Made by a program: the position numbers and the translations under genes
Part shown: piece by piece, positions 1-17,649 of the stretch
Layout: each line of letters begins with the position of its first letter
How positions within the stretch are numbered: position 1 is the stretch's first letter
The notes under the pieces: generated by a model
The model's input: only the letters and a program-made list of their open reading frames with translations
Told to the model about the DNA's origin: nothing
The model's database searches: none
Assembly (NCBI RefSeq): GCF_000820125.1
Contig: NZ_CDBY01000079.1
Span: 1,965 to 41,862 of the forward strand
Direction of reading: 5' to 3'
DNA: 39,898 nucleotides
DNA from: Aeromonas simiae
GTDB taxonomy: Bacteria > Pseudomonadota > Gammaproteobacteria > Enterobacterales > Aeromonadaceae

Positions 1-254
1 TGACCCGGGCAATCTACGTGAGCGTAGTGACGGGTCGGGGTGTCGTATTCTACGTGGGAGGTGTTGATGGTGATACCACGCTCACGCTCTTCCGGGGCCT
101 TGTCGATCTGGTCGAAGGCGAAGGCCTTACCACCGTAGTGCTTGGCCAGCACGTTGGTGATGGCGGCGGTCAGGGTGGTCTTACCGTGGTCAACGTGGCC
201 GATGGTACCCACGTTTACGTGAGGCTTGGAACGCTCAAATTTTTCTTTAGACAC
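1..254 (-). CDS. tuf: elongation factor Tu, N-terminal part (gene cut by window edge)
   Basis: EF-Tu is the GTPase that delivers aminoacyl-tRNA to the ribosome. Only the first 84 or so codons are inside the window. They include the G1 loop GHVDHGKT and end near the DCPG motif of the G3 box. The start codon is GTG at 254, since the codon aligned with the ATG of the other copy (19407) reads GTG here; E. coli tufA also starts with GTG. An AAGGA Shine-Dalgarno sits 7 bases upstream. The sequence is almost identical to the copy at 18223-19407 except at the extreme 5' end, where residue 9 is Ser instead of Asn. It is the last gene seen of the str operon, 54 bases after fusA. Confidence 0.97.
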   Translation of the reverse strand, partial: MSKEKFERSKPHVNVGTIGHVDHGKTTLTAAITNVLAKHYGGKAFAFDQIDKAPEERERGITINTSHVEYDTPTRHYAHVDCPG

Positions 255-270
255 GACGTAGTCCTTCTAG

Positions 271-298
271 GTTAAACCCGCCTGCCGTCGCAGGCGGG
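271..298 (-). other. hairpin in the fusA-tuf spacer
   Basis: A perfect 9-bp stem (277-285 with 290-298) and a 4-base loop lie between the fusA stop and the tuf ribosome-binding site. On the transcribed strand it is followed by only three T residues, so it is at best a weak terminator. A processing or stability element that tunes tuf relative to fusA is more likely. Function is inferred. Confidence 0.55.
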
Positions 299-308
299 GA
301 TTCTGAAA

Positions 309-2414
309 TTACTTGGATTTGCGCTCGTCAATCACTGCCTGGGCAATGTTGTTCGGAGCTTCAGAGTACTTGCCGAACTCCATGGAGTAGGAGGCACGAC
401 CCTGGGTAGCGGAACGCAGGTCGGTAGCGTAGCCGAACATCTCAGCCAACGGAACCATGGCGCGTACGATCTTGCCGGACGGGCCATCTTCCATGCCTTC
501 GATGATGCCACGACGACGGTTCAGGTCACCGATCACGTCACCCATGTAGTCTTCCGGGGTCTCAACTTCGACCTTCATCACCGGCTCGAGCAGAACAGGG
601 CTGGCCTTCATGAAGCCGTCCTTGAACGCCATAGAAGCAGCGATCTTAAACGCCAGTTCGGAAGAGTCCACATCGTGGTAAGAACCGAAGTGCAGACGAA
701 CACCCAGGTCTACTACCGGATAGCCGGCCAGCGGACCAGTCTTCAGCTGCTCTTGGATACCCTTGTCGACGCCCGGGATGAATTCACCCGGAATCACGCC
801 ACCCTTGATGTCGTTAACGAACTCGTAGCCCTTGCCTTCTTCCAGCGGGTACATGTCGATAACCACGTGACCGTACTGACCACGACCACCAGATTGCTTG
901 GCGTGCTTACCAGTGATGTCCACCGCCTTGCTGCGGATGGTTTCACGATAGGCAACCTGCGGCTTACCTACGTTGGCTTCAACCTTGAACTCGCGACGCA
1001 TACGGTCAACGATGATGTCCAGGTGCAGCTCGCCCATACCGGCGATGATGGTCTGACCGGATTCTTCGTCGGTCCATACACGGAAGGACGGGTCTTCCTG
1101 AGCCAGACGGCCCAGTGCCAGGCCCATCTTCTCTTGGTCAGCCTTGGTTTTCGGCTCAACCGCGATGGAGATTACCGGCTCCGGGAATTCCATACGCTCG
1201 AGGATGATCGGGGCCTTCTCGTCACACAGGGTGTCACCAGTGGTAACGTCCTTCAGACCGATGGCAGCCGCGATGTCACCCGCGCGTACTTCCTTGATCT
1301 CTTCACGCTTGTTGGCGTGCATCTGTACGATACGGCCAAAACGCTCGCGCTTGTCCTTAACGGAGTTCAGCACGGAGTCACCGGAGTTAACCACACCGGA
1401 GTAGACGCGGAAGAAGGTCAGGTTGCCCACGAACGGGTCGGTGGCAATCTTGAACGCCAGAGCAGAGAACGGCTCGTCATCGGAAGCGTGACGCTCGTCT
1501 TTGGTCTCACCGTCCATCTTCAGGCCATCGATGGCCGGAACGTCGGTCGGGGCCGGCAGATAGTCGATCACGGCATCCAGCATGGCCTGTACGCCCTTGT
1601 TCTTGAACGCGGAGCCACAGGTAACCAGGATGATTTCGTTGTTCAGCACGCGCTGGCGCAGAGCACCCTTGATCTCTTCCTCGGTCAGGTCTTCACCGCC
1701 CAGGTACTTCTCCATCAGCTCTTCGGAGGCTTCAGCAGCAGCTTCGATCAGGTTCTGACGCAGCTCAAGTGCTTTGGCTTCCAGCTCAGCAGGAACGTCT
1801 TCATAGGTGAAGCTCACGCCTTGGTCGGCTTCGTTCCAGTTGATGGCCTTCATCTTGACCAGGTCGATGACGCCCTTAAAGTTCTCTTCTGCACCGATGT
1901 TCAGTTGCAGCGGAACCGGAACGCCCTTCAGACGGGTCTTGATCTGCTCAACGCAGCGCAGGAAGTTAGCACCGGTACGGTCCATCTTGTTGACGAACGC
2001 GATACGGGGAACTTTGTACTTGTTAGCCTGACGCCATACGGTCTCAGACTGGGGCTGAACACCACCTACGGCACAGTAAACCATCACGGCACCGTCCAGA
2101 ACACGCATGGAACGCTCTACCTCGATGGTAAAGTCCACGTGACCCGGGGTATCGATGATGTTGATGCGGTGCGGCTGGAACTGCTTGCCCATGCCGGACC
2201 AGAAAGCGGTGGTCGCAGCGGAAGTAATGGTGATACCACGCTCCTGCTCCTGCGCCATCCAGTCCATGGTGGCAGTCCCTTCATGGGTCTCACCGATCTT
2301 ATGGTTTACACCGGTATAAAACAGAACACGCTCGGTGGTAGTGGTCTTACCTGCGTCGATGTGAGCGGAGATACCGATGTTACGGTAACGCTCAATGGGG
2401 GTTGTACGAGCCAT
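309..2414 (-). CDS. fusA: elongation factor G
   Basis: EF-G is the GTPase that catalyses ribosomal translocation and, with ribosome recycling factor, subunit splitting. The protein is 701 aa, close to the E. coli 704. The G1 loop AHIDAGKT is at residues 17-24, followed by DTPGHVDF and NKMDRTGAN. An ATG two codons upstream (2420) is in frame, but it overlaps the Shine-Dalgarno AGAGGA. The start at 2414 gives normal spacing and the family N-terminus MARTTPI. The gene is third in the rpsL-rpsG-fusA-tuf str operon, 75 bases after rpsG, in a spacer carrying two strong hairpins. Confidence 0.99.
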   Translation of the reverse strand: MARTTPIERYRNIGISAHIDAGKTTTTERVLFYTGVNHKIGETHEGTATMDWMAQEQERGITITSAATTAFWSGMGKQFQPHRINIIDTPGHVDFTIEVERSMRVLDGAVMVYCAVGGVQPQSETVWRQANKYKVPRIAFVNKMDRTGANFLRCVEQIKTRLKGVPVPLQLNIGAEENFKGVIDLVKMKAINWNEADQGVSFTYEDVPAELEAKALELRQNLIEAAAEASEELMEKYLGGEDLTEEEIKGALRQRVLNNEIILVTCGSAFKNKGVQAMLDAVIDYLPAPTDVPAIDGLKMDGETKDERHASDDEPFSALAFKIATDPFVGNLTFFRVYSGVVNSGDSVLNSVKDKRERFGRIVQMHANKREEIKEVRAGDIAAAIGLKDVTTGDTLCDEKAPIILERMEFPEPVISIAVEPKTKADQEKMGLALGRLAQEDPSFRVWTDEESGQTIIAGMGELHLDIIVDRMRREFKVEANVGKPQVAYRETIRSKAVDITGKHAKQSGGRGQYGHVVIDMYPLEEGKGYEFVNDIKGGVIPGEFIPGVDKGIQEQLKTGPLAGYPVVDLGVRLHFGSYHDVDSSELAFKIAASMAFKDGFMKASPVLLEPVMKVEVETPEDYMGDVIGDLNRRRGIIEGMEDGPSGKIVRAMVPLAEMFGYATDLRSATQGRASYSMEFGKYSEAPNNIAQAVIDERKSK

Positions 2415-2427
2415 TGTCATCCTCTTA

Positions 2428-2482
2428 CTAAGGAATAGTCCTTAGGTCTGCAAAAGATGCGCAGAGCCCATAGGCCCTGCGC
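2428..2482 (-). other. two hairpins in the rpsG-fusA spacer
   Basis: The 75-base spacer holds two stem-loops. The first, read on the mRNA, is a 10-bp stem (one G-U pair) with a 4-base loop at 2459-2482. The second is a perfect 7-bp stem with a 4-base loop at 2428-2445, ending just before the fusA Shine-Dalgarno. Neither has a U-tract, so they are not terminators. They may limit fusA initiation or protect the mRNA; this role is inferred. Confidence 0.5.
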
Positions 2483-2489
2483 AGGCGGA

Positions 2490-2960
2490 TTACCAGCGGA
2501 AGTGAGCGAAAGCCTTGTTCGCTTCAGCCATGCGGTGCACGTCTTCACGCTTCTTGACGGAGGCGCCTTTGTTTTCGGCTGCATCCAGCAGTTCACCTGC
2601 CAGGCGCTGAGCCATAGATTTTTCACCACGTTTACGAGCGGCCTCAACCAGCCAGCGCATTGCCAGGGCATTGCGACGTACCGGACGCACTTCTACCGGC
2701 ACCTGATAGGTTGCACCGCCGACACGACGAGACTTAACTTCGACGGCCGGACGGATGTTGTCCAGAGCCTCTTCGAATACGGCCAGGTGCTCTTTGCCAG
2801 TCTTAGTGGCAATGATATCCAGGGCACCGTATACGATGGCTTCGGAAACAGATTTCTTACCGTCAACCATTACTACGTTGACGAACTTGGCCAGCAGCTC
2901 AGATCCGAACTTGGGATCCGGCAGGATTTTACGCTGACCAACAACACGACGTCTTGGCAT
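2490..2960 (-). CDS. rpsG: 30S ribosomal protein S7
   Basis: S7 is a primary 16S rRNA-binding protein that starts assembly of the 30S head and lines the mRNA exit region. The protein is 156 aa, the common length for the family (the E. coli K-12 form is longer). It begins [20 protein letters not shown], which is diagnostic. It lies 94 bases after rpsL and 75 bases before fusA in the str operon. In E. coli, S7 represses its own operon by binding the rpsL-rpsG spacer. The matching spacer here keeps recognisable E. coli-like sequence, so the same feedback is likely. Confidence 0.99.
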   Translation of the reverse strand: MPRRRVVGQRKILPDPKFGSELLAKFVNVVMVDGKKSVSEAIVYGALDIIATKTGKEHLAVFEEALDNIRPAVEVKSRRVGGATYQVPVEVRPVRRNALAMRWLVEAARKRGEKSMAQRLAGELLDAAENKGASVKKREDVHRMAEANKAFAHFRW

Positions 2961-3054
2961 TTCAAATTCTCCGTGAACTTCAGGGGTTACCCAAAACTAG
3001 AAAGTTTTTAACTAGATAACGTATTAACGTTTGGCCTTACTTAACGGAGAACCA
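2961..3054 (-). promoter_or_regulatory. rpsL-rpsG spacer, probable S7 translational operator
   Basis: This 94-base spacer has nearly the same length as the E. coli one. It shares motifs I recognise from the E. coli S7 target, including TAAGGCCAAACGTT after the rpsL stop and AGTTTTGG followed by CGGAG before rpsG. In E. coli, free S7 binds this structure and represses rpsG and downstream genes. The assignment rests on recalled sequence similarity, not on a covariance search. Confidence 0.55.
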
Positions 3055-3528
<474 letters not shown>

Positions 3529-3575
3529 TTATACAATTCTTGCCCGGCAAATGATCGGGTAGCGCTCTTTTCGGA

Positions 3576-3854
3576 TCACTCGGGCCAGCTGTGGGGCGAG
3601 CCGAGGCGGGCCACCAGATCAACCAAGCCGGTCATCGTGATCAGGGTACCGACCTTCGCCTCAAGGCCACGCGCCTTGAGATCCTCCTCCAGCACATACA
3701 GCGCCACCCCCTGCAAGCGAGAGGCATGTTGTGGCGCACTCGCCGCAATCACCCCATCTTGCAGCAACACCAGCGCATCATCGGCAGAGCGATAAGCCAG
3801 GTACTGTTCCAGTGCCGAAGAGGTGAAAGGAGAGCTCATGACCAAATGCAGCAT
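3576..3854 (-). CDS. tusB: sulfurtransferase complex subunit TusB
   Basis: TusB is part of the TusBCD heterohexamer. The complex relays persulfide sulfur from TusA to TusE and MnmA for 2-thiolation of U34 in Lys, Glu and Gln tRNAs. The protein is 92 aa (E. coli 95). The start at 3854 (MLHLVMSSPF) is preceded by a GAGG Shine-Dalgarno and lies 7 bases after the tusC stop; the upstream extension of the frame is discarded. The order tusD-tusC-tusB-rpsL is the same as in E. coli, which supports the call for this poorly conserved subunit. It has no catalytic cysteine, as expected for TusB. Confidence 0.9.
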   Translation of the reverse strand: MLHLVMSSPFTSSALEQYLAYRSADDALVLLQDGVIAASAPQHASRLQGVALYVLEEDLKARGLEAKVGTLITMTGLVDLVARLGSPHSWPE

Positions 3855-3861
3855 GGAAGCC

Positions 3862-4218
3862 TCAGAATGTGATGTGGGTCGGGAAGCGTTGCCAGCAGAC
3901 AACCAGCTCACTGCGGGACAACAGAGTAACCGGAATGAGTAGATCATCCCGCGTCAAGCCACGCTCGGCCAGGGAGTCGGCGCACACATAGACTTGCTCG
4001 ATGTCATAGAGTTCGAGCATGCGGAACGTGGGGGCATAGTGGCGCTGCCCTACCCCCTCAGGTTGCTGACCGGCCAGCAATTGATACACACCGTCACCGA
4101 TAAAGAAGAGGGCGAGATCCTCGGTCAGTGCAGAGGTCGCCAATACTGCGTCGAGGGCTTCGCGACCATAAGCGCTACCGTGCGGAGCATGGCGGGTGAT
4201 GAAGGCAATCGGGTTCAT
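3862..4218 (-). CDS. tusC: sulfurtransferase complex subunit TusC
   Basis: TusC is the second subunit of the TusBCD sulfur relay and shares the DsrE/F-like fold. The protein is 118 aa (E. coli 119) and begins [20 protein letters not shown]. It has the family segment [19 protein letters not shown] in its middle. The start at 4218 follows a GGAG Shine-Dalgarno and lies 13 bases after the tusD stop. It is translated as part of the tight tusDCB operon. The longer open frame reaching 4290 overlaps tusD and lacks family similarity. Confidence 0.93.
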   Translation of the reverse strand: MNPIAFITRHAPHGSAYGREALDAVLATSALTEDLALFFIGDGVYQLLAGQQPEGVGQRHYAPTFRMLELYDIEQVYVCADSLAERGLTRDDLLIPVTLLSRSELVVCWQRFPTHITF

Positions 4219-4231
4219 GAAGGACTCCAGC

Positions 4232-4624
4232 TCAAAATTGCACGAAGCGATCGGCCTCGAGGGCCGCCTCAGCCAACTGACCCAAGCCACTCATCACAAA
4301 CGGTGCAGCCAGGTTATGCTGCGCCTTGCCTTGAGCCTGCGCCTCGCCCGCATCGATGACCCCGCGCCGCATCGCGGCCGCGACACAGACATCAAGGCAC
4401 AGCCCTTCTCCTTCGGCCAACTCACGCCAGCGCTGAACCAAGTCCACTTCATCGCTAGCCGGGGCATGGAGAAAATTGGCATTGGCCACACCATCCCCAT
4501 AGAAGAACAGATGGCTGATGCGATGCCCCTGCTCCAGCACCTGGCGAGCGAAGCGGTAGGCGCTATGGGCTCGTTCGATGCCATAAGGGGGGGCCGTGAC
4601 CAGGATGGCAAATGTCAGGCTCAT
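4232..4624 (-). CDS. tusD: sulfurtransferase complex subunit TusD
   Basis: TusD is the catalytic subunit of TusBCD, carrying the cysteine that accepts persulfide sulfur from TusA. The protein is 130 aa (E. coli 128). It starts [15 protein letters not shown] at 4624 and has the DsrE-type segment [13 protein letters not shown] near residues 38-50. The conserved cysteine is Cys80 in [13 protein letters not shown]. The start is chosen for family match and an AGAG-type ribosome-binding site; ten more in-frame codons upstream are not conserved. It is first of the tusDCB operon, just after the ridA terminator. Confidence 0.95.
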   Translation of the reverse strand: MSLTFAILVTAPPYGIERAHSAYRFARQVLEQGHRISHLFFYGDGVANANFLHAPASDEVDLVQRWRELAEGEGLCLDVCVAAAMRRGVIDAGEAQAQGKAQHNLAAPFVMSGLGQLAEAALEADRFVQF

Positions 4625-4652
4625 GGATCCACTCTCTTTGCTGCAAACGCCC

Positions 4653-4658
4653 ATTCTA
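4653..4658 (-). promoter_or_regulatory. possible -10 box for tusDCB
   Basis: TAGAAT (5 of 6 to consensus) lies 28 bases before the tusD start, in the only space between the ridA terminator and tusD. The -35 region 17 bases away is just a T-tract, so the promoter is weak or needs help. Low confidence. Confidence 0.35.
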
Positions 4659-4674
4659 GGGAGATGCAGGATAA

Positions 4675-4697
4675 CAAAAAAGCCCCAGAGGGGCTTT
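4675..4697 (-). terminator. rho-independent terminator after ridA
   Basis: An 8-bp stem AAAGCCCC/GGGGCTTT with a 3-base loop (4679-4697) is followed on the minus strand by more T residues. It lies 17 bases beyond the ridA stop and separates yheO-ridA from tusDCB. Confidence 0.85.
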
Positions 4698-4714
4698 CAT
4701 GCACAGGGTATTGC

Positions 4715-5095
4715 TCAGACGTGGGCGATGGCTTCGACTTCCACCTTCACATCTTTCGGCAACCGAGCGACTTCGACGCAAGAGCGGGCCGGAGCGGATT
4801 CACCGAAGTACTTGGCATAGACCTGGTTGAACGCGACGAAGTCATTCATATCACTCAGGAAGCAGGTGGTCTTGAGCACCTTGTCGGCCCCCGAGCCCGC
4901 CTCTTCCAGCACGGCCAGCAGATTCTTCATCACCTGCTCAGCCTGCACCTCGATCCCCCCGTTGACGATCTCCATGGTCGCCGGGTCGAGCGGGATCTGG
5001 CCTGAGGTGAAGATCAGGTCGCCCAGCCGGGTACCCTGAACATAGGGGCCGATGGCGGCCGGCGCCTTGTCGGTTGCAATGATCTGTTTTGCCAT
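4715..5095 (-). CDS. ridA: RidA family reactive enamine/imine deaminase
   Basis: RidA (YjgF/YER057c family) hydrolyses reactive enamines and imines such as 2-aminoacrylate released by pyridoxal-phosphate enzymes, protecting the cell from damage. The protein is 126 aa, close to E. coli RidA at 128. The signature near the C-terminus, APARSCVEVARLPKDVKVEVE, contains the catalytic Arg104 and the conserved Cys108 and Glu121. A GGGGGA ribosome-binding site precedes the ATG. It begins 23 bases after yheO and is followed by a terminator, so the two form a bicistronic unit. RidA paralogues are common, but the Arg marks an active RidA-type member. Confidence 0.95.
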   Translation of the reverse strand: MAKQIIATDKAPAAIGPYVQGTRLGDLIFTSGQIPLDPATMEIVNGGIEVQAEQVMKNLLAVLEEAGSGADKVLKTTCFLSDMNDFVAFNQVYAKYFGESAPARSCVEVARLPKDVKVEVEAIAHV

Positions 5096-5118
5096 TAAGT
5101 TATCCCCCTGTTTGGCAA

Positions 5119-5835
5119 TTATTCGCTCTCCTCTTCACCCTGCTTGCGCTGCCGGATGTAGAGATAGACGGTGTGTTTGGAAATATTCAGCTTGTCCGCC
5201 ACCAAGTTGATGGAATCCTTGATATCGAAGATCCCCTTCTCGAACAACTGAGTCACGATGAAACGATTCTTGGCGTTATTGGCCACCGTCGGGTCCCGGT
5301 TGATCTCGTCGATGGTGTTGTCCACCGTCTGAGCAACCAGCTCTTCGACACTATTGGCAAACGTCTCGGGTGTATGCCGTTCCACCTGTTGCGGGGTCGG
5401 GAAAAACTCGGCCACAAACTCGTGAAACGGCGCATTGATGTGTAAGTTGATGCAAATAAGGCCGATGACCCGCTGCTCCTTGTTACGGATAGCGATGGTG
5501 GTCGACTTCATCAGGGCACCGGTACGACTGCGGGTAAAGTAGCTCTGGGTATAATCCAGCCCGGTCGTTTCGATGTCCTTAAGCATGCGCAGTGCCAGAT
5601 CGGTGATCGGCGCCCCTTCGGTGCGCCCGGTGTTGAACCCGTTGGCAATCTTGATGACTGATTCGTGCAGGTTTTCCAGGGAATGGAGCACCACTTCGCA
5701 GTGTTTGCCGAACAACTCGGCCATGCCCAATACCACCCCTTCATAGGAGCGCAACAATTCCCTGTCTTCTGCGGTAAATGCGCATCCAATTGCTGCCTCT
5801 TCAGGCAACAGCGCTTCCTCTATACCGACCGTCAT
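5119..5835 (-). CDS. yheO: YheO family transcriptional regulator (PAS-like plus HTH)
   Basis: This is a predicted DNA-binding regulator of the YheO/DauR family. The protein is 238 aa (E. coli YheO about 240). The N-terminal YheO/PAS-like domain covers roughly residues 25-145, with GKHCEVVLHSL and NKEQRVIGLICIN. The C-terminal helix-turn-helix ends in KLNISKHTVYLYIRQRKQG. The start at 5835 (MTVGIEE) has a GGGGGG ribosome-binding site; the frame is open further to a TTG at 5886, but that would overlap the promoter. In E. coli yheO lies just before tusDCB; here ridA sits between them. The ligand and targets are not deducible. DauR relatives respond to amino acids, so a role with ridA in amino-acid stress is a guess. 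Confidence 0.9.
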   Translation of the reverse strand: MTVGIEEALLPEEAAIGCAFTAEDRELLRSYEGVVLGMAELFGKHCEVVLHSLENLHESVIKIANGFNTGRTEGAPITDLALRMLKDIETTGLDYTQSYFTRSRTGALMKSTTIAIRNKEQRVIGLICINLHINAPFHEFVAEFFPTPQQVERHTPETFANSVEELVAQTVDNTIDEINRDPTVANNAKNRFIVTQLFEKGIFDIKDSINLVADKLNISKHTVYLYIRQRKQGEEESE

Positions 5836-5867
5836 GGTCCCCCCTGTAAAACCACATAACTTTGTCG

Positions 5868-5896
5868 AGTTTTCAGAGCCGGCCAAGGCTTGTCAA
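5868..5896 (-). promoter_or_regulatory. candidate promoter of yheO-ridA
   Basis: A perfect -35 hexamer TTGACA (5891-5896) is followed after 17 bases by AAAACT (5868-5873), a poor -10. Position, 33 bases before the yheO start and downstream of the rpoC terminator, fits a promoter. The weak -10 may mean regulated activity. Confidence 0.5.
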
Positions 5897-5980
5897 CTTT
5901 TTTTGATTTTTTGCTTCATAAGCTTGAGTCAGATCATCCTGATCCGGGCCGACCTGACACACTACGCCAGTCGGCAGGAT

Positions 5981-6008
5981 AAAAAAAGGGCTCCCGCAGG
6001 AGCCCTTT
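5981..6008 (-). terminator. rho-independent terminator after rpoC
   Basis: GGGCTCC and GGAGCCC pair around a 4-base CGCA loop (TGCG on the transcript), with flanking A/T pairs, and are followed on the minus strand by a run of seven T residues. It begins 15 bases after the rpoC stop and ends the rplKAJL-rpoBC transcript before yheO. Confidence 0.92.
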
Positions 6009-6022
6009 CTATCAGCAGCAGC

Positions 6023-10327
<4,305 letters not shown>

Positions 10328-10355
10328 GTGTTTCCCCTGTCAGGAGTCTAACCTC

Positions 10356-10375
10356 GGCGCCCCTTGCGGGGCGCC
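10356..10375 (-). other. GNRA-capped hairpin in the rpoB-rpoC spacer
   Basis: GGCGCCCC and GGGGCGCC form a perfect 8-bp stem closed, on the transcript, by the very stable tetraloop GCAA. There is no U-tract, so it should not terminate. It lies 29 bases before the rpoC start. It may be a stability or processing element; the role is inferred. Confidence 0.5.
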
Positions 10376-10407
10376 CACGTCAATTTGTGAACAATAAGAG
10401 CTTGCTC

Positions 10408-14436
<4,029 letters not shown>

Positions 14437-14656
14437 AGGGTTCCTCAGCTCGCTGATAAGTGACCCACTCTGCCCAATAGGGCAGCTCTGTCTCAACACC
14501 GTTTTTGTAGACCGGACAACAGGGTCGTCCAGGGCTGCGATTCTGAGAGACGAAAACGGTGTGAAATGCTCTCAGTCTACAGCGCAAAAGGGCCGGTGAA
14601 TAAAAATTCACCAGCCCTAGCCCGAAATGAATCAGGCTAATCTACATAAATGCAGA
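14437..14656 (-). promoter_or_regulatory. rplL-rpoB spacer with alternative RNA helices
   Basis: After the attenuator (listed separately) the transcript can form a 7-bp hairpin (14569-14575 with 14543-14549). An outer 7-bp helix (14575-14581 with 14506-14512) can enclose it. A perfect 10-bp helix (14553-14562 with 14496-14505) uses the loop of the hairpin and a segment outside both, so it is either a pseudoknot or an alternative fold. A last 6-bp hairpin (14470-14485) lies before the rpoB ribosome-binding site. E. coli has an attenuator and RNase III site in the same spacer. Confidence 0.6.
14585..14618 (-). terminator. attenuator (partial terminator) between rplL and rpoB
   Basis: A 13-bp stem with one G-U pair (14589-14601 with 14606-14618) and a TTTT loop is followed on the minus strand by TTTTG. 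It begins 38 bases after rplL. Partial termination here would make more ribosomal L7/L12 than RNA polymerase, as known for E. coli. Confidence 0.85.
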
Positions 14657-15025
14657 TTATTTGATCTCAACGGAGGCACCGGCAGCTTCCAGCTCTTTCT
14701 TCAGAGCTTCAGCTTCGTCCTTGGAGATGCCTTCCTTCAGGTTAGCCGGAGCGGATTCAACCAGATCCTTAGCTTCCTTCAGGCCCAGACCGGTAGCAGC
14801 GCGTACAGCCTTGATGACGGCAACCTTGTTGGCACCGGCGTTGGTCAGTACTACGTCGAACTCGGTCTTCTCTTCAGCAGCGTCAGCGGCAGCAGCCGGG
14901 CCAGCCATAACGGCAGCAGCGGCGGAAACACCGAACTTCTCTTCCATGGCGGAGATCAGCTCAACTACGTCCATTACGGACATGGAAGCAACGGCTTCGA
15001 TGATTTGGTCTTTAGTGATAGACAT
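14657..15025 (-). CDS. rplL: 50S ribosomal protein L7/L12
   Basis: L7/L12 forms the flexible ribosomal stalk that recruits translational GTPases. The protein is 122 aa. The N-terminal dimerisation domain (about 1-35, [20 protein letters not shown]) is followed by an Ala-rich hinge and the C-terminal domain with [10 protein letters not shown] and [11 protein letters not shown], the factor-binding surface. An AGGAA ribosome-binding site precedes the start. It lies 51 bases after rplJ and is co-transcribed with it. The transcript then meets an attenuator before rpoB, which fits the need for several L7/L12 copies per ribosome. Confidence 0.99.
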   Translation of the reverse strand: MSITKDQIIEAVASMSVMDVVELISAMEEKFGVSAAAAVMAGPAAAADAAEEKTEFDVVLTNAGANKVAVIKAVRAATGLGLKEAKDLVESAPANLKEGISKDEAEALKKELEAAGASVEIK

Positions 15026-15076
15026 GACAAAAATTCCTGATGTTGAATTAACTTAAACTGCCTATAGAGGCGAGAA

Positions 15077-15574
15077 TCAAGCAGCTTCTTTCTGATCGCG
15101 GACAGCAGCGATGGTACGAACCAGCTTGCCAGCGGCGGCTTCCTTCATGGTAGCCATCAGCTTTGCAATTGCTTCTTCGTAAGTCGGCAGCGTGGCCAGA
15201 CGATCGATTTGTGCAGCGGCGATAAACTCACCGTTAAAAGCGCCAGCCTTGATCTCGAACTTTTGGTTCGCCTTGGCAAACTCCTTGAACAGACGAGCAG
15301 CAGCGCCCGGGTGTTCGTTGGAGAATGCGATCAGGGTCGGACCGCTGAAAGCGTCGTTGAGGCACGCGAATTCGGTACCTTCAACAGCGCGACGCAGCAG
15401 GGTGTTACGCACAACGCGCATATACACACCGGCTTCACGAGCGCTCTTACGCAGGGCGGTCATCTTGTCTACAGTAACGCCGCGAGAATCGGCAACCACT
15501 GCGGACAGGGCGCCTTTGGCAGCTTCGTTGACTTCAGCAACAATCTGCTTTTTGTCTTCGAGTCCCAATGCCAT
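15077..15574 (-). CDS. rplJ: 50S ribosomal protein L10
   Basis: L10 anchors the L7/L12 dimers to 23S rRNA at the stalk base. The protein is 165 aa, the E. coli length. It begins [20 protein letters not shown] and has [14 protein letters not shown] typical of the RNA-binding domain; the C-terminal helix binds L7/L12. An AGGAG ribosome-binding site precedes the start. In E. coli the L10-L12 complex represses translation from the rplJ leader, and the conserved leader sequence is visible upstream here. Confidence 0.99.
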   Translation of the reverse strand: MALGLEDKKQIVAEVNEAAKGALSAVVADSRGVTVDKMTALRKSAREAGVYMRVVRNTLLRRAVEGTEFACLNDAFSGPTLIAFSNEHPGAAARLFKEFAKANQKFEIKAGAFNGEFIAAAQIDRLATLPTYEEAIAKLMATMKEAAAGKLVRTIAAVRDQKEAA

Positions 15575-15599
15575 TGGCTTAACTCCTGGATTGAACCTG

Positions 15600-15770
15600 G
15601 GCCACCGTGACCCAGAAATAAAACACCCCTTACGGGGAACGATATCGGTGGCAGGATTCCAGAAGAGACAGAATTCTATCTCGCTGGGTTTCCGGCACCG
15701 TCTACGCAGGGAAATTAAGGTTTTTCAACCACCTGCGGTCTTGGACGGAGGTCGAAGCCCCCAACCAAAC
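15600..15770 (-). promoter_or_regulatory. rplJ leader (L10-type autoregulatory RNA)
   Basis: The minus strand upstream of rplJ has the core GCGTAGACGGTG (15696-15707), which I recognise from the E. coli L10 leader. A preceding GGTTGAAAAACC stem sequence and a CCCC/GGGG hairpin nearer rplJ are also present. In E. coli, L10 with L12 binds this leader and blocks rplJL translation. A search with the Rfam L10 leader model would settle the exact bounds. Confidence 0.75.
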
Positions 15771-15771
15771 T

Positions 15772-15807
15772 CAAGGCGCAAAATTGTAGTTCAAATTTTG
15801 CGCCTTG
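15772..15807 (-). other. 14-bp perfect stem-loop after rplA
   Basis: CAAGGCGCAAAATT and AATTTTGCGCCTTG pair perfectly around an 8-base loop, 13 bases after the rplA stop. No T-run follows, so this is probably an RNA-processing or protective stem rather than a terminator. Transcription must continue to rplJ unless a hidden promoter exists. Confidence 0.6.
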
Positions 15808-15820
15808 TAAATCAGATCAA

Positions 15821-16955
<1,135 letters not shown>

Positions 16956-17038
16956 TACAAAATTACCTCAAATATGGGTTCTAACGCCTCGGAGACATGC
17001 TCCTGCAAACGGCTCCCCAACTAAAAAAGGGGCAGCGA

Positions 17039-17067
17039 ATTATATTGATAATCGCGGCCCCTGACAA
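17039..17067 (-). promoter_or_regulatory. P-L11 promoter of rplKAJL-rpoBC
   Basis: On the minus strand TTGTCA (17062-17067) and a perfect TATAAT (17039-17044) are 17 bases apart. The predicted start is about 75 bases before rplK, leaving room for the L1-binding leader. It sits just after nusG, as in E. coli. Confidence 0.85.
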
Positions 17068-17088
17068 CACATAATGTGCAGGATTTAA

Positions 17089-17640
17089 TCAGGCCTTCTC
17101 GACCTGACTGAAGTCCAGCTCCACCGGGGTGGAACGACCGAAGATCAGCACAGAAACCTTCAGACGGCTCTTCTCGTAGTCGACTTCCTCGACGACACCG
17201 TTGAAATCGGCAAACGGGCCATCGGCCACACGCACCATTTCACCCGGCTCAAACAGGGTCTTCGGCTTCGGCTTGTCATGAGCATCTTGCAGACGGTTCA
17301 GGATGGCATCGGCTTCCTTATCGGAAATCGGGGCCGGACGGTCTGAAGTGCCGCCGATGAAGCCCATGACGCGCGGAACACTGCGCACCAAGTGCCAGGA
17401 GGTTTCGTCCATGGTCATCTGCACCAGAACATAGCCTGGGAAAAACTTGCGCTCACTCTTGCGCTTTTGGCCGGCACGCATCTCGACCACTTCTTCGGTC
17501 GGAACCAGTACCTCACCGAATTTATCTTCCATGCCGTGCATCTTGATATACTCGCGCAGCGACTTGGCAACCCGGCCTTCATAGCCAGAGAATGCCTGCA
17601 CGACATACCATCTCATACGTTGTTCACGTTGCTCAGTCAT
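17089..17640 (-). CDS. nusG: transcription termination/antitermination protein NusG
   Basis: NusG is a universal elongation factor that suppresses pausing through its NGN domain and links RNA polymerase to Rho or ribosomal S10 through its KOW domain. The protein is 183 aa (E. coli 181). The NGN domain covers about 8-115, with [18 protein letters not shown] and [10 protein letters not shown]. The KOW segment [19 protein letters not shown] lies at about 130-148. An AAGGA ribosome-binding site precedes the ATG, 9 bases after secE. The secE-nusG pair is in its usual place upstream of rplK. Confidence 0.99.
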   Translation of the reverse strand: MTEQREQRMRWYVVQAFSGYEGRVAKSLREYIKMHGMEDKFGEVLVPTEEVVEMRAGQKRKSERKFFPGYVLVQMTMDETSWHLVRSVPRVMGFIGGTSDRPAPISDKEADAILNRLQDAHDKPKPKTLFEPGEMVRVADGPFADFNGVVEEVDYEKSRLKVSVLIFGRSTPVELDFSQVEKA

Positions 17641-17649
17641 GGTTTTTCC

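Noticed and set aside
675..2438. Plus-strand open frame of 587 codons opposite fusA
   Set aside because: Antisense shadow of the highly conserved fusA gene, without start signals or family similarity.
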